A DNA stretch of 64,000 nt. It comes from an uncultured Pseudomonadales bacterium (GTDB taxonomy: Bacteria > Pseudomonadota > Gammaproteobacteria > Pseudomonadales > Azotimanducaceae). Both the position numbers and the translations under genes were made by a program. The notes beneath the pieces are model-generated. The model was not told the DNA's origin, did not search any database, and worked only from the letters and a program-made list of their open reading frames with translations. This document shows positions 1 to 9,579 of the stretch, piece after piece; position 1 is the stretch's first letter, and each line of letters starts with the position of its first letter. The DNA lies in NCBI GenBank assembly GCA_958296295.1, contig OY282460.1:1550001-1614000 (forward strand). Direction: 5' to 3'.

Positions 1-1
1 C

Positions 2-883
2 GCCCACGGCGCCACCGGCAAAGGCAACGACCAAGTGCGGTTCGAACTGTCGGCCTACGCGCTGAACCCGGACATCCGCGTGATCGCCCCGTGGCGGGAT
101 CCGGATTGGACTTTGCGCTCGCGCGAAGCGTGCCTGGCATACGCCGAACAACACCAGATTCCGGTGGAGTTCCAACGCGGCGGCGCTGGATCGCCTTATT
201 CGATGGACGCCAATCTCCTGCACATCTCCTACGAGGGTGGCGGCTTGGAAGATCCGGCGCACCCGCCGGACGAGGACACTTGGCGCTGGACGGTGGCGCC
301 CGAAGCCGCACCGGACAAGCCGGAAGAGATCACGTTGGACTTCCGCGCCGGCGACGCGGTGGCGGTGAACGGCGAGGCGCTCACCCCGGCCGGCGTGCTG
401 CGACGCCTGAACACGCTCGGCGGGCGCCACGGCGTGGGTCGCAGCGACATTGTGGAAAACCGCTACGTCGGCATGAAATCCCGAGGCTGCTACGAGACGC
501 CGGGCGGCACCATCCTTCTGAAGGCCCACCGGGCAATCGAATCCATCACGCTGGATCGAGAAGTGGCGCACCTGAAAGACGAGCTCATGCCGCGCTACGC
601 CACCCTGATCTACAACGGCTACTGGTGGTCGCCGGAGCGTCGCGCCATGCAAGCGCTGCTCGCCGAGTCGCAAAAGCCCGTGAACGGCCGCGTGCGCCTC
701 AAGCTCTACAAGGGCGGCGTCTGGGTGCTTGGCCGCGAATCCGCCACCGACAGCCTGTACGACGCTGGCGTCGTAACGTTCGAGGACGACGCCGGCGCCT
801 ACGATCAGCAAGACGCCACCGGCTTCATCCGCCTGAACGCCTTGCGCCTGCGTTTGGGGGCGGGACGACGGGGTGGGAAGTAG
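2..883 (+). CDS. argG: Argininosuccinate synthase, C-terminal part (5' truncated by window edge)
   Basis: The enzyme joins citrulline and aspartate with ATP to make argininosuccinate, the penultimate step of arginine synthesis. The reading frame is open from base 2 and begins with [15 protein letters not shown], the second conserved signature of the family. About 293 residues remain of a roughly 400-residue protein, so the N-terminal PP-loop nucleotide domain lies outside the window. Further family landmarks follow: the [14 protein letters not shown] segment, [17 protein letters not shown] and the C-terminal SLYD..VVTFED block. The stop is TAG at 881-883. The gene is convergent with the Bat operon, and argJ of the same pathway lies 56 kb away. 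Identification is secure. Confidence 0.96.
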   Translation, partial: AHGATGKGNDQVRFELSAYALNPDIRVIAPWRDPDWTLRSREACLAYAEQHQIPVEFQRGGAGSPYSMDANLLHISYEGGGLEDPAHPPDEDTWRWTVAPEAAPDKPEEITLDFRAGDAVAVNGEALTPAGVLRRLNTLGGRHGVGRSDIVENRYVGMKSRGCYETPGGTILLKAHRAIESITLDREVAHLKDELMPRYATLIYNGYWWSPERRAMQALLAESQKPVNGRVRLKLYKGGVWVLGRESATDSLYDAGVVTFEDDAGAYDQQDATGFIRLNALRLRLGAGRRGGK

Positions 884-977
884 AAAAGCCGCGGTCAAGC
901 CTCGGCTTCCATGCGAGCGCCGCGCAGTCGGTTGGGCGCTGCCGCGTACGTGCTAGCGCGTCTACTAGGCTAGGGGG

Positions 978-1016
978 CTAGGGGGTCTATCGCTTAGGCT
1001 AGGGGGTCTATCGCTT
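978..1016. repeat. Short direct repeat at the 3' end of the Bat operon
   Basis: CTAGGGGGTCTATCGCTT occurs at 978-995 and again at 999-1016 with a 21-bp period. Further ctaggggg-like fragments lie just upstream (about 964-985). The right copy contains the stop codon of the batD-batE gene, so the left copy looks like a duplication of the gene's last bases. The remaining argG/bat convergent gap (884-977) holds only a weak 6-bp hairpin at 886-908 without a T tract. Confidence 0.7.
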
Positions 1017-3680
1017 GGGCGGCGTCTCACCGGCCGCGGCTTCGCTGTCGGCAATCGAGACCATAGCTACGGCCGTCGCGGCCAACCAGCCTCTGGTGCC
1101 GTCGGCGAGGGTCACGCGCATCCAGCCGGGTCGGTTCTCGACGACGTGTACTTCGGTGCCGGCCGGGAGCGGGTTGGCGAACGCCGGCGATGCGCCCAGG
1201 CTGTCCGCGGAGCGGAGCGTGGCGCCGTCGGTGATCACCACGGCACCTGCGCCGTCAGCGCCGAGCACGGCGGAACCGGAGGTTGCCAGCCAGACCACGG
1301 CGGCGATGATCGCTGCGGGCCGCAAGCCCTTTCGAGGCCAACGCAACCATGCCGCCAAGAGCAATGCGCCGAAGGCGAAGGCGCCGGCGCCGACCAGGTG
1401 CAGTTGCTCTGGAGCGAAACGGCTGCGCCAGAACAGCAGCGAGTCGAAGGCGTTGCCGCTGGCCGGGCGCGGCAACCACACCGGCAGGCGACCGCGTAGC
1501 CATGTGAGGTTGGCGTTGGCGCGTTCGTTGCCGGGCGCCACGCGCAAAGCGCGGCGATAGGCGAGCACCGCACGGCCAACATCCTGCGCGCCGAGCGCGG
1601 CGTTGCCCCAGTCCGCCTGCAATTGCGCGGCCTTGGGGTGCGCCCTGGCAACAGGGCGGAACCCCTGTTCGGCTTGAGAGAACAGGGACACCCGGCGCAA
1701 CCGATCGGTTTCGGCCAACGCGGTTTCGTAGACTGCCCGCGCCGCCGCCACCGTCTCGTGCTCGGGGCCGGCGTGTACCCCGGCCGCGCAGCAGGCGACC
1801 AAGAGGGCGAGCGCGCTAGCGGCAGCCGGGTGCGGGGCGCGGCGTTTGGCCCAGCCGCGCGCCAAGGCGCGAAACTCGTCGCGCAGTTCGGCGGAAACGG
1901 CTTGTCCCGCCGCGGCGGGATCGAACGCTTGGGTTTCCAAACGTTCCACGACGGCCGCCGACGCGCTGGCCGACGCGCCGGCGACGGTGGCCAACCGCCG
2001 CATCGCGGCGATGATCGCCGGCGCGGCTTCGCGGGCCGGCGCATCGCTTGCCAAGGCGCGTTGCACTTCCGCAAAGGCGTGGCGAACCGTCTGGCTGCGC
2101 GTGCGCCGACCGCGGGTGCGGGCCAGATAGAAGGAAACGAGAACGACCAGCGCCGGGGCGCCGTACAACAACGGCAACCAGGCGACGGCGCCGGTGCCCC
2201 AGGGACGGGCGAAGGTCCCTCGCTCGGCGCTTTGCGACATGTCCGCGCCGATGAGCGTCGCCACCGCGGCGCCGGGGCTCGGCACCTGTTGGGCCCCGGG
2301 GGCAGGCGATGTCGCCGTCGCGGGTTTGGGAGCGGCCACCACGTCGGTCACACCCACCAGTCGCGCGGTACCTACCGCTAGCGCGATGGGTTCGCTGCGG
2401 GTGGTGCGGTACTCGCCGGCCGACGGGTCGAAATACGCGAACTCGATGGGCGGAATTTCCCGCACCTCGGCGCTCTTCACGCGGGCGGTCGCCACGAACC
2501 GTTTGCTGCGACCGGATTCGTCCACCACGCCCGGGGGGCTGGCGTCCGGCACGCTGAAATGCGCCGCCGGCAGTGCTTGCGGCCCGCTGAGCGGGGGTAG
2601 ACCGAGGCCGGTGAGCGGCCCGTCGCCCCGCAGACGGATCGTCAGTTCGATGGGATCGCCGACGGATACCACCGTGCGGCTCGCTTGCGCGTCGATGGCG
2701 AATCCCGCGCCAATGGCGCCGGCGAACGCTGCCGGACGGTTGGCCAGCGGCAGCGGTCGCACCGTTAGCTGGCGACGTTCGCCGGCCGCGCGGAACAGCT
2801 CGCGGCGCGCGCGGGGAAAGCCGAAGCCGTCGCGGACAGTGCCGGTCTGCAAGCGGGCGACCACCACAATGGGCTGCACGTCCAACGAGCCGGGCCGATT
2901 CAGAGTCACCCGTGCCGGAAACGTGAAGCGCGTGTAGCCGCGGCCGTTCTCGCGCACTTCGGCGCGTTGCAGCGGCAGTTCGATGTCGCTGGCGCCGGCG
3001 GCGAAACGCACCCTGGCGCCGGTTTCGCCGGAGACCTTCGGCGGGGCTTGCACCTGCGCGTCCGGCAGGTTGAAGAGGGGCACGGCGAACCGATAGTCGC
3101 TCACGTCGCGGGCGAGCAGCCATTCCACCGCCACGTCGAAGGTCTCGCCGGCCCAGAGCGCCCGTTCCGGCAGGCGCATGCGCACGACCATGTCGCTGGA
3201 GGCGGGCACGTCGGTCACCTCGAAACCGGCGGTACGGCTCGTCGCGGATTCGCCGCCTTGGGCGACGCGCAACGCCGGCACTTGGTAGCGTCCCGCCGCG
3301 GCGCAACGCACCCGCCAGCGGAAGACGAATGTCACGTCCCGCCATTCGGAACGGCGACCGTTGATGATCTGGATGCGCGATGAGACGTTGGGGCTGACGC
3401 CGAGGTAGGCTGTTTCGCAGCCAGCTACGGTGAGCGACGGCGCTTCGGGCTCGGGCTCTTCTTCAAAGCCTTTGGCCGTGAGGGTGAGCACGAACGGCAT
3501 GGCGGTGTGGAGCGCTTGCGCCTCGACGGCGAGCGTCAGTTCCGCGCCCAACGCCGGTTGGCAAAGCGCCAGCAACGCGAGCCCAAGCGCCGGCGCGATG
3601 CGTCGCTCCCGCTTCACGGCTGGCACCGCTGGCGGGGAACACCACCACTTGGATCGATAGCTGTCGGGCCGCGGACTCAC
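1008..3680 (-). CDS. BatD-BatE fusion protein (oxygen-tolerance domain, TPR, SH3)
   Basis: This is the last gene of the Bat operon and probably part of a membrane complex facing the periplasm. A signal peptide-like segment near residues 22-45 is followed by about 440 residues of the BatD beta-sandwich region. A membrane segment lies near 492-518 and a short helical domain follows. A second hydrophobic segment near 617-637 resembles a signal peptide and precedes TPR-like helices, the layout of a separate BatE protein. Two more membrane segments (about 761-780 and 787-808) and an SH3-like domain (about 811-874) end the protein. The GTG start at 3680 overlaps the upstream stop as GTGA. An internal GTG at 3617 would place the signal peptide right at the N terminus and is an alternative. 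BatD and BatE are usually separate genes. Confidence 0.82.
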   Translation of the reverse strand: MSPRPDSYRSKWWCSPPAVPAVKRERRIAPALGLALLALCQPALGAELTLAVEAQALHTAMPFVLTLTAKGFEEEPEPEAPSLTVAGCETAYLGVSPNVSSRIQIINGRRSEWRDVTFVFRWRVRCAAAGRYQVPALRVAQGGESATSRTAGFEVTDVPASSDMVVRMRLPERALWAGETFDVAVEWLLARDVSDYRFAVPLFNLPDAQVQAPPKVSGETGARVRFAAGASDIELPLQRAEVRENGRGYTRFTFPARVTLNRPGSLDVQPIVVVARLQTGTVRDGFGFPRARRELFRAAGERRQLTVRPLPLANRPAAFAGAIGAGFAIDAQASRTVVSVGDPIELTIRLRGDGPLTGLGLPPLSGPQALPAAHFSVPDASPPGVVDESGRSKRFVATARVKSAEVREIPPIEFAYFDPSAGEYRTTRSEPIALAVGTARLVGVTDVVAAPKPATATSPAPGAQQVPSPGAAVATLIGADMSQSAERGTFARPWGTGAVAWLPLLYGAPALVVLVSFYLARTRGRRTRSQTVRHAFAEVQRALASDAPAREAAPAIIAAMRRLATVAGASASASAAVVERLETQAFDPAAAGQAVSAELRDEFRALARGWAKRRAPHPAAASALALLVACCAAGVHAGPEHETVAAARAVYETALAETDRLRRVSLFSQAEQGFRPVARAHPKAAQLQADWGNAALGAQDVGRAVLAYRRALRVAPGNERANANLTWLRGRLPVWLPRPASGNAFDSLLFWRSRFAPEQLHLVGAGAFAFGALLLAAWLRWPRKGLRPAAIIAAVVWLATSGSAVLGADGAGAVVITDGATLRSADSLGASPAFANPLPAGTEVHVVENRPGWMRVTLADGTRGWLAATAVAMVSIADSEAAAGETPPKR

Positions 3681-6193
3681 CAGTCTTTCTCCACCGGCTC
3701 GCGGCCGGCCTCGGCCTGCTGGCGACGGCGCTGGCGTTCGGCCTCGCGGTCGCGGATGGCTTGCAGGCGTCTGAGCGCTTGCCGCCGGGACATCTTCTCG
3801 TCTTCGGCTTCCTCGTTTTCCGGCGCGGTCTGTTGGGCGGCTTGCTGTTCGGCCTGCTGCTGCTCGCCATCGCCCTGGGAGTCGCGCGGGGGCTGATCCG
3901 GGGCCAAAGCCCGCAACGCGTTCTCCAGATGTTCCATGGCCGCGGTCTGATCGGTCAGCGTCGGTTCCAACTCCGGCGACATCGCGCCGGCGCGGGCGGC
4001 GGCATGGACCAACGCCGCGGCGGCGCTTTGCATTCGACCGGCGCCTTTGCGCACCTCCTCGGCGGCCTCGGCCAAGTGTTCAGCGGAAGGGGTGCCAGCG
4101 GCTTGTGGCGCCGCCGCTTCGGTGCCGCCCGCCGCCGCGGCGTCCGCCTGCCGCGCCAGCGCGTTCGCCAGTTGCTCGCCGACCTCGGTGTGCCGGGTCT
4201 GCCGCTCGGCGATGGCGCCGAGCTCGGCGGGCAAGGCGTCCAGCTTGTCCACGGTGGATTCGAACTGCGCCGTGGCCGTCTGATCGTGGGTCTGGGCCTG
4301 ATCGGCGTGGAGCGCTTGCAAGTGTTCGACGACGGAGAAGAACAGGCGGCGAAGCTGCTCCAGGGTGGCCAACGTTCGGGCGGCCTGATCCCGGGCGAGG
4401 GCGGGGTCGCCGCCACCGGTGCCGATCGCGTCTACGGCCTCGGCCAAGCGGGCCAATCCGTCCTCGGATTCGGCGCGCAACTTCTCGGCGAGTTCGTAGA
4501 GCTGCTTCGCGCTTTGCCGCGGCGGCTGGGCCTCGCCACCCGGCTCGCCCGGTCCACTCGTCCCACTCGCGGATTCTTCCGCCTTGGCCGTTTCTTCGGC
4601 GAGCAACGGCCCCAGCCGACCGAGCTGCCGCTGTCCCGCGAAGATCAGGTCGGCGAGCACTTTCGCCCGTTCGGTGACCTCCAGGTCTTTCGGGTTCTCG
4701 TCGTTCGGCGTCAACAGCGCGACGATGTCGCGCTGCCCCGCGTAGGCGAGTTCCACCAGACCCTTGATGTCGGCGAACATCTCGATGGCGTCCCGCAACG
4801 CGGCCAAGGCTTCGTTCTGCGCCGCGAGCGCGCGTGCGGGTTGGACGCCGGCAAGCGCTTGCATGGCATCGCGCATGGACGCCAAGCCCCGGTTCAGAAC
4901 CGGCGCCGCTTCGGCCACCGCGGCTTGGGTGCGGTTCGCGTCCTGGGCGCCGGGCTCGGCCGCCCTCGCGCCAGCGGCCAGCATCGCCTCAAAGACGGTG
5001 AGGACGCCGCCGGCGCGCACCGCGACGTCTTCTTGCCGTTCGGCCAAGTGCTTGGGCGTGAGCCATGCGGGTGCGGGACCATCGAGATCGATAGCGTCAT
5101 CGCGCAAGGCGGCGAAGGCCGCGGTGTGGACGATGAGCTCGCCCTCGTCTTGCGCCACGGCTTTGAGCACCGTCAACGGATCCCGCAATTGCTCCCGCGC
5201 CCGTTTCAGCTCGGCCAACGCCCCGTCGGCGCGACGATGGGCGCGCTCTCCTTGCAGCCGTCGCAGGCGGCGGCGGGCATCGCTCAACGATTGGCGAGCG
5301 CGTTCCAGATAGTCCGTTACAGCGGCCAGACGCTGGGCGCGCGACCCCCGCTCGGCGGTGCGCTGATCGGGCGGCGTCTGCTCGATGAACAGGCGTTCCT
5401 CGGTGGCGAGGTCGATGGTTTCGCCCACCTCGGCCATCAACACGCGCTGACGCGACGCGAGGTTGTCGAACTCGTTCTTGAACCCGAGCGGCGCCGCGCT
5501 CGCTTCTTGCGCCAGCACCTCGCCGAGCAATCGCCTCACTTGATCGCGCACGCCGCGCTGATCGTCGATCAAGCGGTCGAGGCGGCCTTCCAGCTTGTCG
5601 CCTTCGTTGAGCCGATCGGCAAGCTGCAGGATGCGCCTGGAGACCAGTTCCAGGTTCATCCGGGCGTCCTCGTCTTCGGCGGGCGCGAGGCGCACCGCGT
5701 CGTTGAACCAGGCGGCGCTTTGGCGCAGAAGGGCCAAGGTCTCCTCCGGGGAAGCCGGTTCTGTGGCGGGTGGGGCCGCTCCCGGCAGCGGTTCTTGTTC
5801 GCTAGCGTCGTCTTGGGCGGGCGCCGCCGCGGCGGCGCCCGCCGGCGTCGGCGCGTCCGCTTGGGTAGCTAGGGCGAGCCCCAGATTGAAGGCGGCGCGG
5901 TAGCGCAATTCCGGGTCCGGGCCGGCGTTGTCTCGGGCGATGAGGAACGACGCGACAGCTGCCTGCGTGTCACCGGCGGCCAAGTGTTCCAACCCTTGGT
6001 TGTAGTGGCCGCGGGGCGACAGCTCCGGCGTGGCCGGCCCGTCTGGTGCCGTGCCCGCGCCCGTGTCGCCGGCGTTCTCCTCCACTTCGACTGTTGCCGG
6101 ATCTGGCGGCTGGCCGTCAGCCCCGGGAGGTTGGGCGGCAATGCCATGCGCGGCCAGCACGAGCCAAAAGACGGCGAACCGAATCGGCTTCAT
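3677..6193 (-). CDS. Long helical TPR-containing Bat-operon protein (BatC position)
   Basis: This is an 838-residue protein with a signal peptide (about residues 1-19), a low-complexity acidic stretch, and one or two TPR-like motifs around residues 55-90 (HYNQGLEHLAAGDTQAAVAS). Very long Ala/Glu/Arg-rich helical segments follow, with a Gln/Glu-rich C-terminal tail. The TPR region resembles BatC, but the rest is much longer than ordinary BatC proteins and I do not recognise it. It probably extends as coiled coil in the periplasm and links the two VWA proteins to BatD. The ATG at 6193 overlaps the batB stop as ATGA, and the stop overlaps the next start. In-frame codons continue upstream of the ATG but read through the batB gene in another frame and are not coding. 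Confidence 0.8.
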   Translation of the reverse strand: MKPIRFAVFWLVLAAHGIAAQPPGADGQPPDPATVEVEENAGDTGAGTAPDGPATPELSPRGHYNQGLEHLAAGDTQAAVASFLIARDNAGPDPELRYRAAFNLGLALATQADAPTPAGAAAAAPAQDDASEQEPLPGAAPPATEPASPEETLALLRQSAAWFNDAVRLAPAEDEDARMNLELVSRRILQLADRLNEGDKLEGRLDRLIDDQRGVRDQVRRLLGEVLAQEASAAPLGFKNEFDNLASRQRVLMAEVGETIDLATEERLFIEQTPPDQRTAERGSRAQRLAAVTDYLERARQSLSDARRRLRRLQGERAHRRADGALAELKRAREQLRDPLTVLKAVAQDEGELIVHTAAFAALRDDAIDLDGPAPAWLTPKHLAERQEDVAVRAGGVLTVFEAMLAAGARAAEPGAQDANRTQAAVAEAAPVLNRGLASMRDAMQALAGVQPARALAAQNEALAALRDAIEMFADIKGLVELAYAGQRDIVALLTPNDENPKDLEVTERAKVLADLIFAGQRQLGRLGPLLAEETAKAEESASGTSGPGEPGGEAQPPRQSAKQLYELAEKLRAESEDGLARLAEAVDAIGTGGGDPALARDQAARTLATLEQLRRLFFSVVEHLQALHADQAQTHDQTATAQFESTVDKLDALPAELGAIAERQTRHTEVGEQLANALARQADAAAAGGTEAAAPQAAGTPSAEHLAEAAEEVRKGAGRMQSAAAALVHAAARAGAMSPELEPTLTDQTAAMEHLENALRALAPDQPPRDSQGDGEQQQAEQQAAQQTAPENEEAEDEKMSRRQALRRLQAIRDREAERQRRRQQAEAGREPVEKDW

Positions 6194-7227
6194 GTTGCGG
6201 CCTCGCGCTTGGGCGCTCGCGCCGGCGCGCCGGCCCACGCGGCGCCCAGCATGCACGCGCAGGCGGCCAGCACCAGCCAGAAGTAGTGCTCGGTGGGCGC
6301 GCGGCGCAGCACCTGCGCGGCGTCGTCGTGGACCAGAGGTTCGACATGCGCTTCCACAATGGCGTCGATGTCGATGGGCGAGGTGCCGGCCGGCACGAAC
6401 ACGCCCTCGGTGGCGAGCGCGAGGTCGCGCAGCAAGTCGCCGTCGAGGCGGGTGCGCACGATGTTGCCGTCGTTGTCCAAGAGCATTCGCTTGGCCCCGG
6501 TGTCCGGGTCCGTGAGCGCGATTTCGCTGCCTGTCTCGCTGCCGAAGCCGATGGCGATGACGCGAATGCCCGCTTCCAATGCGGCCTGCGCCGCGTCTCG
6601 GGGGTAGGAGTCGTGATCTTCGCCATCGGTGATCAGCAACAGCAGCCGCCCGGCGCCGCGACTTGGGCCGAATGCGTCCACGGCCTTGCGCAAGGCGTCG
6701 CCGATACGTGTGCCGCCGCGGGCCACCGCGTCCGGCGCGGCGTTCTTCAACACGAGATGGAAGAAGCCGTAGTCCGTGGTGAGCGGGCTCATCACCGCGG
6801 CGCGGCCGGCGAACGCCACCAGTCCCACGCGGTGACCGCGCACCCGCGAGACGAACTCGGCGATGTCCGCCTTGGCGCGGGCGAGCCGATTCGGCACCGC
6901 GTCTTCGGCGAGCATGCTGCGCGACACGTCCAGCACGACCATCACGTCCGCGCCCAAGCGCCGGCCGGAGATGGTCTCCGTGCCGCCGGGCGTTTGCGGA
7001 CGCATGAGCGCGACCACGCCGAGCAGCAACGTCGCCAATACCAAGCCGAGCTTCGCCGAGCGCCGGGCGACGCTCGCGCCGTGGGCAAGGCGCGCCTGCA
7101 TCGGCGCGGCGACGAAGCGGCCGAGCGCGTCCCGGCCGCGAAACTCGAAATACGCGAGCACGCCCGTGAGCGCGAGGACGGCCCAAACGCCGTGAATCCA
7201 GGCGGGATTGGCGAATACGATGTCCAC
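6190..7227 (-). CDS. VWA-domain membrane protein, BatB-like
   Basis: This 345-residue protein has N-terminal membrane helices (about residues 10-28 and 58-76), a von Willebrand factor A domain (about 90-290) and a C-terminal membrane helix (about 315-333). The metal-ion-dependent adhesion site is intact: DVSRS at the first strand, the T of GGTRIGDAL, and LLITDGEDHD. The domain should bind a divalent metal and a protein partner at the membrane. It overlaps its downstream neighbour by 4 nt and lies 57 bp after the batA-like gene. BatA and BatB are assigned by order and similarity to each other and could be exchanged. Confidence 0.85.
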   Translation of the reverse strand: MDIVFANPAWIHGVWAVLALTGVLAYFEFRGRDALGRFVAAPMQARLAHGASVARRSAKLGLVLATLLLGVVALMRPQTPGGTETISGRRLGADVMVVLDVSRSMLAEDAVPNRLARAKADIAEFVSRVRGHRVGLVAFAGRAAVMSPLTTDYGFFHLVLKNAAPDAVARGGTRIGDALRKAVDAFGPSRGAGRLLLLITDGEDHDSYPRDAAQAALEAGIRVIAIGFGSETGSEIALTDPDTGAKRMLLDNDGNIVRTRLDGDLLRDLALATEGVFVPAGTSPIDIDAIVEAHVEPLVHDDAAQVLRRAPTEHYFWLVLAACACMLGAAWAGAPARAPKREAAT

Positions 7228-7284
7228 AGCTAGCCGGGCCCTCGTCGCGCGTCTTTGCTCGTCATGGTCGCGGACATCCGGACG

Positions 7285-8310
7285 CTACGGCACTCTGGCG
7301 AGCACGGTGCCGCGGCCGAGCCAGCCGCAGGCGGCGAGCAAAAGCGCCGCGAGGAGCGGCGCAGGGAACAGCTCCTCGTACTGCCGCGAGCGATCTTCGG
7401 TGATCTTGGTGCGCTCCAGGCGGTCTATCTCGGCGTAGACGTCGATGAGCGCCTCGGCGTTGTCGGCGCGAAAATAGCGTCCGCCGGTACGCTCGGCGAT
7501 GTCGCGCAAGGTCGCCTCGTCGATCTCCACCCGCACCGGGCGCAGAGTGGCACCGCGCGGCCCCGGTACGCGCATGTGGGCGATGCCGGTGGTGCCGGCG
7601 CCAATGGTGTAGACCTTCACGCCTTGCGAGCGCGCCAACTCCGCCGCCGCCGCCGGTGACTCCACGCCGGCGTTGTGCACGCCGTCGGTGAGCAGCACGG
7701 CGATGCGCGATTGCGCCGGGGATTCGCGCAGCCGCTCCACGGCGAGTCCGAGGGCGTCGCCGATGGCGGTGAAGTTCTCCTCGCGCAACCGCGTGAGTTC
7801 CAGGTTGCGGGCCACCGCCACCAGGTTCTCGTGGTCCAGCGTGAGCGGCGCCGCGGTGTCCGCGTAACCGGCGAAACTCACCAGTCCCACCGCGTCGTTT
7901 GGCCGGCCGGGCAGCGCAGCGCCGCCCAGCACGAACCGCTCGAAAACGTCCTGCACGGCCTGCAAGCGCGTGCGTTCACGGGTGGGCGTGGACAAGTCCA
8001 AGGCGGCCATTGAACCGGAGGTGTCCACGATCATCATGATGGCGATGCCTTCGCGCTGCACCCGGCTTTGGCGTTCGCCCACCCTGGGGCCGGCGAGGGC
8101 GACCACCAAACCCAGAAAGGCCAGCGCGAGAAGCGCGTCCGGCAGCCACGCCAGCCGTTCGCGCCAACTGCGCCGCTCGGCCGGCAGCAAGGCGAAGGAC
8201 GAGAACAGCACCCGGCCGGGGGCGCGCCGTGCGAGCAGAAAAACCACCGGCGCAACCAGGCCGAGCAGCAAGAGCAACGGCTCGCGGAACTCCAGTGCGG
8301 CCCACGTCAT
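7285..8310 (-). CDS. VWA-domain membrane protein, BatA-like
   Basis: This 341-residue protein has two N-terminal membrane helices (about residues 11-28 and 54-72), a VWA domain with the DTSGS metal site near residue 94, and a C-terminal helix ending close to the stop. LLTDGVHNAG is the matching acidic loop, and IDLERTKITEDRSRQY-type wording near the end is typical of BatA. The ATG at 8310 overlaps the upstream gene's stop as ATGA, which fixes the start; the open frame further upstream is a shadow. MoxR and DUF58 genes normally precede this pair, but neither is present next to the operon here. Confidence 0.87.
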   Translation of the reverse strand: MTWAALEFREPLLLLLGLVAPVVFLLARRAPGRVLFSSFALLPAERRSWRERLAWLPDALLALAFLGLVVALAGPRVGERQSRVQREGIAIMMIVDTSGSMAALDLSTPTRERTRLQAVQDVFERFVLGGAALPGRPNDAVGLVSFAGYADTAAPLTLDHENLVAVARNLELTRLREENFTAIGDALGLAVERLRESPAQSRIAVLLTDGVHNAGVESPAAAAELARSQGVKVYTIGAGTTGIAHMRVPGPRGATLRPVRVEIDEATLRDIAERTGGRYFRADNAEALIDVYAEIDRLERTKITEDRSRQYEELFPAPLLAALLLAACGWLGRGTVLARVP

Positions 8311-9467
8311 GCCTTCGCCTCGGCGGGGGCGTTGGTTTGCGGGCCGGGCCGGGCAGGTCGCCCTTGCGCCGGCTTCTCGCCGTCCTTGGCGCCGGCGTCG
8401 TGACGGGTTTCGGTCAGGAACCGCCGGGCGAAGTCGAGCGCTTGGCGCGACTCGGTTTGGCCCGGGTGGTAGCGGGCGAACTTCACGCGGTCGCAGTTCT
8501 CGAGGAACGAGGACAAGAGCGCCCGGTGCGGCTTGGAGAGCGCCGAGCGGCCGGCTTCGAACAGAAACTCCTCCGTCGTGAGCTCCGGCGCCCGCAACGC
8601 GAAGCGCTCCTCGATGTAGCGGCGCACGATGTCCGACAGCTCCACATACCAGGCGTCCAGGGCGGTTTCGTCGGGCAGCCCGGCGCGTTGCAGGCGATCC
8701 AAGCGCGCCACGGCGCGGTCGAACGCCGTCAAACGGGCGCGCTCTGCGGCGTGGCGAAGCCAGAGCGCGATGCCGCCGCCGAGCGTGGCCACCCCGAAGG
8801 CCGCGGCCAGCGCCCACGGCCAGTAGGCCCAAGGGCCCTTGCGCTCCGCCAAGGCCGGGCGGGCCGGCCGCAACTCCCCGGCCACCTCGCCTTCCGGCAG
8901 CACGGACGCCACTTGGAAGCCGAGTTCGTCGGTGAGCAGTTCCCTTGGCCGCGCCGCTCCGGCTGAACCTCCCGTCCCGCCGCCTTGGCCGCGGCGTTCG
9001 TCCAGGAACTCCACGCGCAGCCGCGGTATCCGCTGCCTGCCACTGGCCGAGACCTGCAAAGTGTAGCGCTGCATGTGCAGCGTCCCGTCTTCGGTGGTCT
9101 CGTGGCGGGGCGTGAAATCGACGATGGCGAGACGGCCCAAAGCGTCGCCGAACGCCGGCATGTCCACGACCACGCCGGGTTCCGCTTCCACCGTCAACGT
9201 GAGCACCAGGGCGTCGCCAAGCCGGGGCGCGGCCGGCGACAGCTTCACGGTGGCGGTCACCGGGCCTTCGCGGGTCTCGGCGGTGAGCGGTGTGTCGGCC
9301 GGCGACTCGACGGCCGATGTCGCGCTTGCTGCCGGGTCTTCCGGCTGGATGTCGGTGCCGCAAGCCGTCAACGCCAGCGGTGCGCAACCGAGCAGCGCTA
9401 GCCACCATGCCGTACGCAGAGCGCCGGCGAGGCGTGGGCGTGGGTTAGTGGTGGTCGCGTTCGCCAA
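8307..9467 (-). CDS. Putative lipoprotein with BatD-like and DUF4381-like parts, first gene of Bat operon
   Basis: This 386-residue protein has a hydrophobic leader ending in a lipobox-like LTACG, with Cys near residue 36. An Ig-like region resembles the BatD N terminus (about 68-165). A membrane helix lies near 215-237, followed by a helical domain. The last part (WYVELSDIVRRYIEERF ... TTEEFL ... CDRVKFARY) has the character of DUF4381, a family found between DUF58 and VWA genes in Bat/MoxR operons. It therefore seems to combine a small BatD-like sensor with a DUF4381 module. It is the first gene of the operon and is followed by a 4-nt overlap. The start may be a few codons downstream. Confidence 0.72.
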   Translation of the reverse strand: MANATTTNPRPRLAGALRTAWWLALLGCAPLALTACGTDIQPEDPAASATSAVESPADTPLTAETREGPVTATVKLSPAAPRLGDALVLTLTVEAEPGVVVDMPAFGDALGRLAIVDFTPRHETTEDGTLHMQRYTLQVSASGRQRIPRLRVEFLDERRGQGGGTGGSAGAARPRELLTDELGFQVASVLPEGEVAGELRPARPALAERKGPWAYWPWALAAAFGVATLGGGIALWLRHAAERARLTAFDRAVARLDRLQRAGLPDETALDAWYVELSDIVRRYIEERFALRAPELTTEEFLFEAGRSALSKPHRALLSSFLENCDRVKFARYHPGQTESRQALDFARRFLTETRHDAGAKDGEKPAQGRPARPGPQTNAPAEAKA

Positions 9468-9579
9468 GGTGGCCAGTGGTCCGTGCGATGTGCCTTTTGA
9501 TGGTGTCGCTGCGCGTCAGTTCAACGGCGCCTCGGAAATGCGCGGCGGGCGCCGACGCACGCGGGCGAGACGCGGCGGG

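Noticed and set aside
3677..7186. A 1169-codon minus-strand protein
   Set aside because: Only the part below 6193 is real. Above that the frame reads through batB out of frame, and the ATGA overlap defines the true start.
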